Positions 1 through 8,060 of a stretch of DNA of 15,047 bases are shown one piece after another. Numbering within the stretch: position 1 is the stretch's first letter; every line of letters begins with the position of its first letter. Location: positions 1 to 15,047 of the forward strand of contig JAGGSF010000026.1 of the NCBI GenBank assembly GCA_021159235.1, given 5' to 3'. The notes below the pieces were generated by a model, which saw only the letters and a program-made list of their open reading frames with translations, was not told where the DNA came from and ran no database searches. Position numbers and translations under genes: made by a program. Source of the stretch: Deltaproteobacteria bacterium (GTDB lineage Bacteria; Campylobacterota_A; Desulfurellia; JAGGSF01).

Positions 1-1
1 A

Positions 2-487
2 GTAACAAGAAGATTGTTTTCTTCCCTCCGCAGTCCGCAGGATTTTGTAAACGCAGGAGAAGAAAAGATCAAAGAGTATATATCTTCTGTAAACATGCAT
101 GATGTCAAGGCAAGAAATATATATAGAATGTGTAAAATACTGGTTTCCGAATATGATGGAAAAGTGCCGGAGACCCAAGAAGAGCTTATGAGGTTACCGG
201 GAGTGGGAAGGAAAACGGCAAACATGGTTTTGTCTTGCGCCTTTAATATTCCCGCAATTTCTGTAGATACACATGTAGCTCGTGTTGCTCAAAGGCTTTC
301 CTTGTCTCAACACAAAAAGCCAGAAGAAATAGAAGAGGATTTGATGCGCATCTGTCCTGAGGAAAGGTGGAAAGATCTATATCTGGGTATGGTTCTTCTG
401 GGTAGATACATCTGTAAAGCGAAGAATCCATTGTGTGATGAGTGTTTTTTAAAAGATGTGTGTGTCTGGAGAAAGAATAGAATTTAG
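2..487 (+). CDS. nth: Endonuclease III (DNA glycosylase/AP lyase), 5' end outside the window
   Basis: Base-excision repair enzyme that removes oxidised pyrimidines and nicks the abasic site. The visible part holds the helix-hairpin-helix (LPGVGRKTANMVL) with the catalytic lysine in GRKTA, then VDTHVARV with the catalytic aspartate. It ends in a [4Fe-4S] loop spaced C-X6-C-X2-C-X5-C (CKAKNPLC...C...C). The frame is open to the window edge and residues before the TTG at 14 (VTRR-LFSSL) match the middle of the family, so the true start lies upstream and about 50 N-terminal residues are missing. The last 32 nt overlap the alcohol dehydrogenase gene in another frame, suggesting translational coupling. 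The identification is firm; only the start is unknown. Confidence 0.93.
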   Translation, partial: VTRRLFSSLRSPQDFVNAGEEKIKEYISSVNMHDVKARNIYRMCKILVSEYDGKVPETQEELMRLPGVGRKTANMVLSCAFNIPAISVDTHVARVAQRLSLSQHKKPEEIEEDLMRICPEERWKDLYLGMVLLGRYICKAKNPLCDECFLKDVCVWRKNRI

Positions 488-1613
488 ATACTTTATTCCT
501 ACCAGAATAGTCTTTGGCAGTGGAGTCTTTAACAATGTGGGTAAAAGTATAAGGGATATAGGGAAAAAGGCCATTGTTGTAACAGGAAAGAAACATCTTA
601 AAACCAGCGGAAGACTGGAAAACCTACTTCAGCAGTTGAAAGAAAACGATGTAGATTTTGTTTTATTTGATGAAGTGGTGCCCAATCCCGATGTTGATAC
701 AGTGGATGAGGGAGCAGAGATAAGCCAGAAGAACAGATGCGATTTTGTCCTGGCCATGGGTGGTGGTAGCCCCATGGATACGGCAAAAGCCATAGCCATC
801 TGTGCTGCTGAGAAGGGAAGAATATGGGATTATATGACAGGGAAAAGAATACCCAGAAGAGCTCTGCCCATTGTATGTATACCCACCACAGCTGGCACTG
901 GTTCAGAGGTTACAAGGTTTTCTGTTATCAACAACAACAAAGAAAGACTCAAGTTACCTATCTCTTCTGATGTTATCTATCCTCGTCTTTCTTTTGTAGA
1001 TCCCATGCTTACTTTGAGTATGTCAGAAGAGGTGACAAAAAATGTAGGTTTTGATGCATTGAGTCATGCTATAGAGGCTTATACTTCACGTTCTGCTTCT
1101 CCTCTGACAGATGGCTGGGCAACGCTGGCCATGAAACTCATCCATGAAAATCTAAAACTCTGCATAGAGGAGCCACAAAACATAAAGGCGAGAGAGAGAA
1201 TGAGTCTGGCTGCTCTACTTGCAGGTCTGGCACTGAATATAGGAAGAGCTTCCCTCCCCCATGCCTTAGAGCACCCACTTTCTGCATATAATACCTCTCT
1301 CGCACATGGAAGAGGACTGGCCCTTCTTTATGTAGCATGGATAAGATTTAGTTTTAAGGGTAACAGAGAAAAGTTTGCCCGCATTGCACAAATTCTGGGA
1401 GAGAAAAGAGATGCAGAAAGGTGTGCAGATGCCATGGAAAAATTCCTACAAAAGATAGGTATTACAGATAGACTTTCCCACTATGGATTTAATGAAAAGA
1501 CAATCTCAGATATAGTGGACAACACCTATCATACTATGATTCGTGGCATAAAAAACAATCCACTTCCTGCAACGAAAGAAGAAATTATTGAGATGTATTT
1601 GCATTCCCTGTGA
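456..1613 (+). CDS. Iron-containing alcohol dehydrogenase (group III ADH)
   Basis: Cytoplasmic NAD(P)-dependent alcohol/aldehyde oxidoreductase, 385 aa, the usual length for the family. The dinucleotide-binding loop is GGGSPMDTAKA (about residues 102-112), followed by the signature PTTAGTGSEVTR (143-154). The four metal ligands expected for the family are all present: Asp200 and His204 (FDALSHAIEAY), His269 (in LPHALEHPL) and His284 (in LAHGRG). Substrate cannot be read from sequence; ethanol/butanol dehydrogenase, 1,3-propanediol dehydrogenase and lactaldehyde reductase share these motifs. The ATG at 456 lies inside nth; a GTG at 462 would give a protein two residues shorter and is an equally plausible start. 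No strong ribosome-binding site is seen, so translation may be coupled to nth. The stop overlaps a possible GTG start of mnmA. Confidence 0.92.
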   Translation: MCVSGERIEFRYFIPTRIVFGSGVFNNVGKSIRDIGKKAIVVTGKKHLKTSGRLENLLQQLKENDVDFVLFDEVVPNPDVDTVDEGAEISQKNRCDFVLAMGGGSPMDTAKAIAICAAEKGRIWDYMTGKRIPRRALPIVCIPTTAGTGSEVTRFSVINNNKERLKLPISSDVIYPRLSFVDPMLTLSMSEEVTKNVGFDALSHAIEAYTSRSASPLTDGWATLAMKLIHENLKLCIEEPQNIKARERMSLAALLAGLALNIGRASLPHALEHPLSAYNTSLAHGRGLALLYVAWIRFSFKGNREKFARIAQILGEKRDAERCADAMEKFLQKIGITDRLSHYGFNEKTISDIVDNTYHTMIRGIKNNPLPATKEEIIEMYLHSL

Positions 1614-1615
1614 TA

Positions 1616-2635
1616 ATGAACTCAAGAAAGGTTATCGTAGGGGTATCTGGTGGCATAGACAGTTTTTATACCTGTCTGTTACTGAAAGAATGGGGTCTTT
1701 ATGTTAAAGCTGTGATGCTCAAGTTTTCTTCTAAGGACGAGAAAAGAGAAAGGCTCATGCGTGAAAAACTCCACAAATTAAACATAGAACTTGTGGTGAG
1801 AGATGCATCATCCATTTTTCAAGAAAAGGTGGTAAAGTACTTTGTGGAAAGTTATAAGAAGGGTTTTACACCAAACCCCTGTATTGTATGCAACAGTAAA
1901 GTAAAATTTCCACTACTTTTTGAAGAAGCCAGGAGGGAAGAAGCCCCCTTTGTGGCCACCGGACACTATGCCAGTATATGCAGGAAAAACAATGCATTTT
2001 TTATAAAAAGAGGGAAAGATAGAGATCAATCTTACTTTTTATGCAATCTGGATAAAGATATGCTCAAATACCTGGTGTTCCCATTGGGGAATTACAGAAA
2101 GAAATGGGTAAGAGAACAGGTTCTGGACCTTGGTTTTCATGATTTTGTTGAGAGTAAAGATTTATGTTTTGTATACAAAGATTACAGGACATTCATTGAA
2201 AAATTTTTCCCTTCAAAAAGAGGGGAAATGTTAGATACAGAAGGTAATGTTGTAGGTCATCATGAAGGCATTTCTCATTACACCATTGGACAGAGAAAAG
2301 GAGTAAAAGCGGGGAATACTCCAAAATATGTTTTGAAGATAGATGCAAAAGAGAACAGAATCATCGTGGGGAAGGAAGAAGAGCTGTTCAGCAGTGCGTT
2401 CATTGTTAAAGATTGCAATTTTTTTGTGGAAAAGGGTTTTTTTAAAGATAGAGAGATCTGGTGTCAGATACGTTTCAAAACCAAACCTAAAAAGGCTACG
2501 ATAGTTACAAGGGATAATGAGTGTGTAGTTAGATTAAGAGAAAAAGAAAGGGCAATTACTCCAGGTCAATTTGCCGTATTTTATATTGATGATACATTGT
2601 TGGGGGGTGGATGGATATATCGCATCACGGAATAA
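1616..2635 (+). CDS. mnmA: tRNA-uridine 2-sulfurtransferase (tRNA-specific 2-thiouridylase)
   Basis: Puts sulfur on C2 of the wobble uridine (U34) of Lys, Glu and Gln tRNAs, using ATP to adenylate the base and a cysteine persulfide as sulfur donor. The N-terminal PP-loop reads GVSGGIDS (SGGVDS in most homologues). The catalytic cysteine is in TPNPCIVCN (about residue 89) and the second, persulfide-carrying cysteine is in SKDLCFV (about 184). ATGHYA, DQSYFL and the HYTIGQRKG segment of the tRNA-binding part are also present. I chose ATG 1616 (MNSRKVIVGVSGG) over the GTG at 1610, which overlaps the preceding stop. Length is about 339 aa, slightly short but complete. The last 25 nt overlap the next gene. 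Confidence 0.95.
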   Translation: MNSRKVIVGVSGGIDSFYTCLLLKEWGLYVKAVMLKFSSKDEKRERLMREKLHKLNIELVVRDASSIFQEKVVKYFVESYKKGFTPNPCIVCNSKVKFPLLFEEARREEAPFVATGHYASICRKNNAFFIKRGKDRDQSYFLCNLDKDMLKYLVFPLGNYRKKWVREQVLDLGFHDFVESKDLCFVYKDYRTFIEKFFPSKRGEMLDTEGNVVGHHEGISHYTIGQRKGVKAGNTPKYVLKIDAKENRIIVGKEEELFSSAFIVKDCNFFVEKGFFKDREIWCQIRFKTKPKKATIVTRDNECVVRLREKERAITPGQFAVFYIDDTLLGGGWIYRITE

Positions 2636-3162
2636 AGAAAAGTATACTGGATCGACTTCGCTATGAAAGATATCTGCTGGATGTGCTAAAATTTATCAGG
2701 CTTAATCCATATGATAGAGTGTGCATAATCTACAGGACTGTAAACTATTTAAAATCCCTGGTGCTTGAAAACCTGAATTCCAGTGAGAACTTTACGGAAT
2801 ACAACATAGAAAAAGAAAAGGAAATACAGTTTGAGGATAAGTACGATATTTTTATTCTCTTTTTGATGGTCCATACCTTAGGTGATGAAAAATTGAGAAA
2901 ACTGTTAGGGGACATTAAAAAAGCTCTGGTAAATGGGGGGAGTGTTTTTGTGGTTGATTATGCCAAGCCAAAGGGTATAAGGGGTGCTTTTTTTAAGTTT
3001 GTCTTGAACATAACAGACAAGGATGCATGTAAGTGTTTGAATAGAGGAAATGAAATTTTCAGCGAATGTGGATTTGTAGAGCAAAAAAGAGCCATCCTTA
3101 AGAGAGGATATATAAAGGCAATACATTTCAAAACAGGTTTGGCCAGTTTTAAAAACCTATAA
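2611..3162 (+). CDS. Small protein resembling a degenerate class I SAM methyltransferase
   Basis: 183 aa, not a protein I can name. The middle part (about residues 78-120) has the layout of the second half of a Rossmann-type methyltransferase: YDIFILFLMVHTL, then a helix, then KKALVNGGSVFVVDYAKP, which resembles the common 'LKPGG-LxIxD' strand. The first strand (residues 34-47, YDRVCIIYRTVNYL) should carry the glycine-rich SAM loop (GxGxG) but has no glycine at all, so SAM binding is doubtful. A G-rich run directly before the ATG (around 2601-2609) can act as ribosome-binding site. The gene overlaps the end of mnmA by 25 nt, and its own end overlaps the convergent lptE-like gene by 14 nt. It may be a catalytically dead or structural relative. 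The fold assignment is inference from pattern only. Confidence 0.6.
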   Translation: MDISHHGIKKSILDRLRYERYLLDVLKFIRLNPYDRVCIIYRTVNYLKSLVLENLNSSENFTEYNIEKEKEIQFEDKYDIFILFLMVHTLGDEKLRKLLGDIKKALVNGGSVFVVDYAKPKGIRGAFFKFVLNITDKDACKCLNRGNEIFSECGFVEQKRAILKRGYIKAIHFKTGLASFKNL

Positions 3163-3646
3163 ATAAAAACTCTCTAATTTCCCTTGACAGGTTCTGAGTG
3201 AGTCTGCTAAGCGCCTCCTTCCTCTTCCGTTCATTTTCTTCTATATTGCTACTATTTGCCTCATAATCCTCAAATGCAGTTAATTTTCTCTTTCTCAATA
3301 CCTTTCCTTCTGTGTCTGATAATTTTACCTGTGCACAGAGGAGAGAACGAAAACGCGTAGCCGTTCCCTTCTCATTAAAAGCGATGGCATTTGTCTTATA
3401 TTCTGTTAAAGAAACGCTCAGTATCCCTTCCGCCTTATTTTCCCCCACTAATTTTATCCTTTTATCCAGATCAAGCTCCCTGGATAACACCCTTTTCATC
3501 TCTGTGTCTATACCCGGTTCTGTAGTCTGATTTTGCACCTCTATGTAGATGTATTTTATATTCTGAGGTAAACTACCGTAAGTGCCTGCAAAGTGATAAC
3601 CACATCCAGAGAGAAAAAAAAGAATAATTAGAAATCGCCACATCAT
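3149..3646 (-). CDS. lptE: LPS-assembly lipoprotein, LptE family
   Basis: Predicted outer-membrane lipoprotein, partner of LptD in inserting lipopolysaccharide into the outer leaflet. A short hydrophobic signal peptide ends in the lipobox LSGC, placing the lipidated cysteine at residue 15. This is followed at once by GYHFAG, the typical start of mature LptE. The rest (165 aa) contains the expected 'NIKYIYIEVQNQTTEPGI' strand region and a C-terminal helix rich in Lys/Glu. The start ATG overlaps the leuS stop (ATGATG, 4 nt, or 1 nt for the second ATG). leuS-lptE is also the order in Enterobacteria, which supports the call since sequence conservation in this family is low. No terminator is obvious; its 3' end runs into the convergent methyltransferase-like gene. 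Confidence 0.85.
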   Translation of the reverse strand: MMWRFLIILFFLSGCGYHFAGTYGSLPQNIKYIYIEVQNQTTEPGIDTEMKRVLSRELDLDKRIKLVGENKAEGILSVSLTEYKTNAIAFNEKGTATRFRSLLCAQVKLSDTEGKVLRKRKLTAFEDYEANSSNIEENERKRKEALSRLTQNLSREIREFLFIGF

Positions 3647-6102
3647 CTCACCACCATATTCACCAATCTGTGTTTTACAACAACAACTTTTTTAAGCTCT
3701 TTCCCCTGAATATACTTCTGTATGCGGGTTGAATTTAAGGCAAGCTCCCTTATCTTTTCCTCTGTTGCATCTTTTTCTACCTCTATTTCATCTCTCACCT
3801 TTCCATTCACAGTTACAGCCATTTTTATCGTTTCTTTAACCAATGCCTTTTCATCGTATTCAGGCCAACACTGATCTGATACAAATGGTTTTTCCCCTAT
3901 CCCTTCCCACATCTCCTCTGCAATATGAGGAGCGAAGACAGACAAAAGCATTACGAGCGTTCTTATTGCTTCCCCTATAGCAACCTTATCTTCTTCTTTC
4001 CCCTCATAATTGTATTCATATATTGCATTTGTAAGCTCCATTAAACGGGCAATGGCAGTATTAAAATGGTATCTCTTCTCTATATCCTCTGTAACATGCT
4101 TTATTGTGAAATGGGTAAGATAATGTAATCTCCTGCTTTTTTCTTCTTTTAGTTCTGCAACTCTTCCCTTTGATTTGCAAACATCCTTATACCTGTAAAC
4201 GATTCTCCACACCCGGTTTAAGAATCTGTATGACCCTTCTACCCCTTTATCACTCCAATCCAGATCCTTTTCTGGTGGAGCGGCAAACAAGATAAATAAT
4301 CGTGACGTATCTGCGCCATATTTTTCAACAATGTAGTCGGGGTCTACAATATTCCCCTTAGATTTAGACATCTTTGCTCCATCCTTTATAACCATGCCTT
4401 GAGTAAGCAATCTCTTGAATGGCTCATCTATATCTATATACTTCAAGTCTCTCAATACCTTTGTGAAATAACGCGCATATAGAAGGTGCATAATGGCATG
4501 TTCTATCCCTCCCACATACTGATCAACGGGCATCCAGTATTTTGCTTTTTCTTTGTCAAATGCTTTATCTTTTTCATGGGGTGAAACATATCTTAAGAAA
4601 TACCACGAGGATTCTACGAATGTGTCAAAGGTATCCGTTTCCCTCTCCGCTTCTCCTCCGCATTTTGGACATCTCGTTTTTACAAAACTCTCTACCCTTT
4701 TTAAGGGAGAGCCGCCTTCTCCTGTCAATGGTGCATCTTCTGGCAACTTAACGGGTAGATCTTCTTCCTTTACAGGAACAATTCCACATCTTTTGCAATA
4801 AACCACGGGAATAGGCGCACCCCAGTATCTCTGACGTGATACATTCCAATCCCTCAATGCATAGTTGACAGTTTTTTCTGCCAGCCCTTTTTCTTGTAAC
4901 CACTTTGTTATCTCCCACTTTCCCTGTTCAGAAGGTAGATCATTGAACTGACCAGAGTTTATAAGGATCCCCTCACCTTCATAGGCTTCCATCAATTTAC
5001 CATCTTTCGGTATAACCCCCTCTTTATATATTACCACCTTCAGGGGCAGATTGTATTTCTTAGCGAATTCAAAATCTCTCTGGTCGTGGGCAGGCACAGA
5101 CATAATAATGCCTGTGCCATACTCTAACAGGACAAAATTCGCCGCATAGAGCGGTATCTTCTCTCCGTTGACAGGATTCTCAGCATATATGCCTGTAAAT
5201 ACGCCTTCCTTTTCTTTTATATCCTTTGTTTTCAGGAATTTCTCAGTAAATCTTCGGACCCTTTCCTCATAAGAACTTCCCTTTACAAGTTTTTTAAGTA
5301 AGGGATGATCAGGAGCAATACACATAAATGTTGCCCCGAACAATGTATCCGGTCTGGTGGTAAATACTTCTAAAACCTCATTCTTCCCAAAAACTTTGAA
5401 CTTCACCTTTGCCCCGACGCTCTTTCCAATCCAATTTCTCTGCTGGATAAGCACTCTTTCTGGCCATCCTCCTCTTATCTGTTCCATATCTTTTAAAAGC
5501 TGTTCTGCATAATCAGTAATCCTGAAAAACCATTCATCTATCTCTTTTTTGGTTACCTCTCCTCCGCATCGCCAGCATCTTCCATCTATTACCTGTTCGT
5601 TGGCTAAAACCGTTTGACAATTAGGACAGTAGTTTACCTCTGCTTTCTTCCTATAAACCATATTCTTCTTCAGCATCTCTATAAATAACTTCTGTTCCCA
5701 TCTGTAGTATTCTGGATCAGATGTTATCACCACATCATCCCAATCGTAAGAAAATCCCATTCTCTTCAACTGTTTTGTCATGGTGGTAATATTTTCTCTC
5801 GTCCAGGTTTCCGGGTGGAGATTGTGCTCAATGGCAGCATTTTCTGCCGGCATACCAAATGCATCAAACCCCATAGGATGCATTACATTATAACCCTTCA
5901 TTCGTTTGTAACGTGCAATGACATCACCTATAGAATAATTTCTTACATGCCCCATATGTATCTTCCCGGAAGGATAAGGGAACATTTCCAATTCGTAAAA
6001 TTTTGGCTTGTCTTTTTCTATCTTAGTTTTGAAGATTTTATTCTCTTCCCACCTCTCCTGCCATTTCAATTCTATTTTATGCGGATTATATCTCTCTTCC
6101 AT
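3643..6102 (-). CDS. leuS: Leucyl-tRNA synthetase
   Basis: Class Ia aminoacyl-tRNA synthetase that charges tRNA-Leu, 819 aa, a normal bacterial length. The HIGH signature is HMGH at residues 49-52 (in PYPSGKIHMGHVRNY) and the KMSKS loop is GAKMSKSKGN near residue 577. A zinc-knuckle pair (CPNC...CWRC) comes around residue 160. The CP1 editing domain shows TTRPDTLFGATF and, further on, VPAHDQRDFEFA. A second CxxC pair (CKRC...CPKC) and TFDTFVESSWYFLRY precede KMSKS. The C-terminal part has VNGKVRDEIEV, the usual tRNA-binding domain. It starts one base after the ilvD stop, with an AGAGG ribosome-binding site inside the end of ilvD, so the two are surely co-transcribed. Confidence 0.97.
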   Translation of the reverse strand: MEERYNPHKIELKWQERWEENKIFKTKIEKDKPKFYELEMFPYPSGKIHMGHVRNYSIGDVIARYKRMKGYNVMHPMGFDAFGMPAENAAIEHNLHPETWTRENITTMTKQLKRMGFSYDWDDVVITSDPEYYRWEQKLFIEMLKKNMVYRKKAEVNYCPNCQTVLANEQVIDGRCWRCGGEVTKKEIDEWFFRITDYAEQLLKDMEQIRGGWPERVLIQQRNWIGKSVGAKVKFKVFGKNEVLEVFTTRPDTLFGATFMCIAPDHPLLKKLVKGSSYEERVRRFTEKFLKTKDIKEKEGVFTGIYAENPVNGEKIPLYAANFVLLEYGTGIIMSVPAHDQRDFEFAKKYNLPLKVVIYKEGVIPKDGKLMEAYEGEGILINSGQFNDLPSEQGKWEITKWLQEKGLAEKTVNYALRDWNVSRQRYWGAPIPVVYCKRCGIVPVKEEDLPVKLPEDAPLTGEGGSPLKRVESFVKTRCPKCGGEAERETDTFDTFVESSWYFLRYVSPHEKDKAFDKEKAKYWMPVDQYVGGIEHAIMHLLYARYFTKVLRDLKYIDIDEPFKRLLTQGMVIKDGAKMSKSKGNIVDPDYIVEKYGADTSRLFILFAAPPEKDLDWSDKGVEGSYRFLNRVWRIVYRYKDVCKSKGRVAELKEEKSRRLHYLTHFTIKHVTEDIEKRYHFNTAIARLMELTNAIYEYNYEGKEEDKVAIGEAIRTLVMLLSVFAPHIAEEMWEGIGEKPFVSDQCWPEYDEKALVKETIKMAVTVNGKVRDEIEVEKDATEEKIRELALNSTRIQKYIQGKELKKVVVVKHRLVNMVVR

Positions 6103-6103
6103 T

Positions 6104-7771
6104 TTATTTAACCTCTAAATAAGCTCCCTTGCTTGCCGATGTAACAAGCTTTGAATATCTTAAAAGATAACCCTTTGTTATTTTTGGTTCTCTGGGCTGC
6201 CATTTTTTCCTTCTCTTCTTCAACTCCTTTTCACTTACTAAAAGCTCTATCTTCTTTTTATCTACATCTATTTCAATTTCATCTCCCTCTTTAACCAGAG
6301 CGATAGTTCCTCCCTTTGCCGCCTCCGGAGAAATGTGCCCGATGGAAAGTCCCCTTGTGGCGCCGGAAAATCTGCCATCTGTAATCAAAGCTACCTTATC
6401 ACCTAAACCCATACCGGCAATAGCTGAGGTAGGGGAGAGCATCTCCTTCATTCCCGGTCCACCAGCCGGGCCTTCGTATCTGATAACTACAACATCTCCT
6501 TCCTTTATCTTCCTTTTATATATGGCATCCAATGCTTCCCCTTCAGAATCAAATACCCTTGCCTTTCCTCTAAAATGTCTGATTTTTTCACTCACTCCTG
6601 ACTGTTTTACGATACAACCTTCTTCCGCTAAATTTCCATACAGAATAGAAAGACCCCCTTTCTCTGAATAAGGATCATCCATCGGTCTTATCACCCTATT
6701 GCTTTTTACCTCAGCATCTTTGTAATTTTCATATATCGTCTTACCCGTTACCGTGATACACTTTCTGTGAATAAGTTTTTTGGTGTCCAGTCTCTTCATT
6801 ATGGCCATTACGCCACCTGCTTCATCTAAGTCCTGAACATGGTAGTTTCCTACCGGACTAAAATGACATAGAGTGGGCACCTTTTCGCTTATTTCATCAA
6901 AAGTTTTCAAATCCAGGTTTATCCCTGCCTCATGGGCAATGGCTAAAAGGTGAAGCACGGTATTTGTAGAACAGCCCATAGCCATATCCACGCATATAGC
7001 ATTTTCCAGAGAATCTTTCGTTATAATATCGCGTGGTTTGATGTTCTTTTCTACTAATTCCATTATTTTCATGCCTGAGTACTTTGCAAGACGCACCCTT
7101 TTGGCTAAGGGAGCAGGCACAGTGCCGTTACCAGGTAGAGAAAGCCCAAATGCCTCACTTAAACAGTTTATAGAATTCGCAGAATACATGCCAGAGCAGG
7201 AACCACAGCTGGGACAACCTTCATCTTCTATTTCCTTCAATTCATCTTCTGAAATCCTTCCACTGATGTAGGAGCCTACTGCTTCAAACACCTGCGCCAG
7301 ATCTATGTCTTTCTGTTTATATCTACCGGCAAGCATGGGACCACCTGAAATCATAATGGTAGGAATATTGACCCTTACAGCAGCCATGAGCATACCCGGT
7401 GTAATTTTATCGCAGGCAGGCATAATAACTAAGCCATCTACAGGATGAGCGTTGACCATTATCTCCACTGCATCTGCGATGTTTTCCCTTGAAGGAAGGC
7501 TGTAATGCATACCCAGATGACCCATAGCGATACCATCATCTACGGCAATGGTGTTAAATTCAAAGGGTGTGCCACCCATCATATAAATACCTGCTTTAAC
7601 TGCCTGGACAAGTGTCCTTAAGTGAATATGCCCGGGCACGATATCTGTAAAGGCACTGGCAATAGCAATAATGGGTCTCTTTAATTCTTCATCTGTGTAT
7701 CCATCTGCCTTCAATAACGATCTATGCGGTGCTTTCTCCACGCCTTTTACCATCACATCACTTCTTTTCAT
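6104..7771 (-). CDS. ilvD: Dihydroxy-acid dehydratase
   Basis: Fourth common step of valine/isoleucine synthesis (and so of leucine precursors): dehydrates 2,3-dihydroxy-3-methyl acids to 2-oxo acids. 555 aa, full length. Iron-sulfur ligand motifs are [10 protein letters not shown] (Cys120) and [10 protein letters not shown] (Cys186-192). The '[11 protein letters not shown]' segment has Gly-His where [2Fe-2S] versions (plants, mycobacteria) carry Cys, so this looks like the oxygen-sensitive, E. coli-like cluster type; that is inference. Also seen are [15 protein letters not shown] and the C-terminal [11 protein letters not shown], which carries active-site residues. The start has a strong AGGAGG box 6-7 nt upstream. 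It is first in an ilvD-leuS-lptE operon, which couples branched-chain amino acid synthesis with leucyl-tRNA charging. Confidence 0.97.
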   Translation of the reverse strand: MKRSDVMVKGVEKAPHRSLLKADGYTDEELKRPIIAIASAFTDIVPGHIHLRTLVQAVKAGIYMMGGTPFEFNTIAVDDGIAMGHLGMHYSLPSRENIADAVEIMVNAHPVDGLVIMPACDKITPGMLMAAVRVNIPTIMISGGPMLAGRYKQKDIDLAQVFEAVGSYISGRISEDELKEIEDEGCPSCGSCSGMYSANSINCLSEAFGLSLPGNGTVPAPLAKRVRLAKYSGMKIMELVEKNIKPRDIITKDSLENAICVDMAMGCSTNTVLHLLAIAHEAGINLDLKTFDEISEKVPTLCHFSPVGNYHVQDLDEAGGVMAIMKRLDTKKLIHRKCITVTGKTIYENYKDAEVKSNRVIRPMDDPYSEKGGLSILYGNLAEEGCIVKQSGVSEKIRHFRGKARVFDSEGEALDAIYKRKIKEGDVVVIRYEGPAGGPGMKEMLSPTSAIAGMGLGDKVALITDGRFSGATRGLSIGHISPEAAKGGTIALVKEGDEIEIDVDKKKIELLVSEKELKKRRKKWQPREPKITKGYLLRYSKLVTSASKGAYLEVK

Positions 7772-7797
7772 CTCATCCTCCTACCTTTATTTTCCTG

Positions 7798-7826
7798 ATT
7801 TTAGGAAATTCAAGAAAGAAATGCAA
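7798..7826 (-). promoter_or_regulatory. Predicted ilvD-leuS-lptE promoter
   Basis: On the minus strand, TAAAAT (7798-7803) matches five of six -10 bases. It lies 17 bp from TTGCAT (7821-7826), a weak -35 that keeps only TTG. The predicted transcript starts about 20 nt before the ilvD start, too short for an attenuator or T-box. A small inverted repeat, TTTCCT/AGGAAA (7791-7796 and 7803-7808), surrounds the -10 and could be an operator. Confidence 0.5.
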
Positions 7827-7849
7827 ATGATTGGCTATGTTTTTTCACC

Positions 7850-7878
7850 TTGACCGAGATTGCAATGTGATATATAAT
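7850..7878 (+). promoter_or_regulatory. Near-consensus sigma-70 promoter of the 6S RNA
   Basis: TTGACC (7850-7855, five of six) is followed after exactly 17 bp by a perfect TATAAT (7873-7878). Transcription should start near A7885, just before the 6S RNA closing stem at 7893. It is the best promoter in the window and is not followed by an open reading frame with a ribosome-binding site, as expected for a structural RNA gene. Its -35 is only 23 bp from the -35 of the opposing ilvD promoter. Confidence 0.8.
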
Positions 7879-7884
7879 AATAAC

Positions 7885-8050
7885 AGGTGTTTTGCCCTGG
7901 GATACATGTGGTCGGAATGTGTTTTCCCTTGAGCCAACACCTAACTATGGGATGTGGGCTCATCTTGCAAGCCTGTCCTGCAAGATCGAAACATCCACCT
8001 TGTTAGTTAGGTTCAGGGAAGCTATTCGCACGGTATCCCGGGGCATTTCA
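7885..8050 (+). ncRNA. ssrS: 6S RNA
   Basis: Regulatory RNA of about 165 nt that binds housekeeping RNA polymerase by mimicking an open promoter. A closing stem pairs TGCCCTGGGATAC (7893-7905) with GTATCCCGGGGCA (8033-8045), 13 bp with one G-U. Further in, GTG (7908-7910) can pair CAC (8029-8031), and TTCCC (7924-7928) can pair GGGAA (8016-8020). The apical arm has GGATGT (7950-7955) with ACATCC (7991-7996) and a perfect 8-bp hairpin, ATCTTGCA/TGCAAGAT (7962-7969, 7979-7986). The 5' bubble strand CCCTTGAGCC resembles E. coli 6S CCCCTGAGCC, the template for product RNA, and the 3' strand GGTTCAGGG also resembles it. The next gene is the 5-formyl-THF cyclo-ligase, the classic ssrS-ygfA neighbour. 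Ends are approximate; no intrinsic terminator is seen. Confidence 0.86.
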
Positions 8051-8060
8051 GATGCAAATG

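Noticed and set aside
7772-7800. T-box or leader-peptide attenuator for ilvD-leuS
   Set aside because: The space between the predicted promoter and the ilvD start is only about 25 nt, too short for either; no Leu/Ile/Val-codon leader or terminator hairpin is present.
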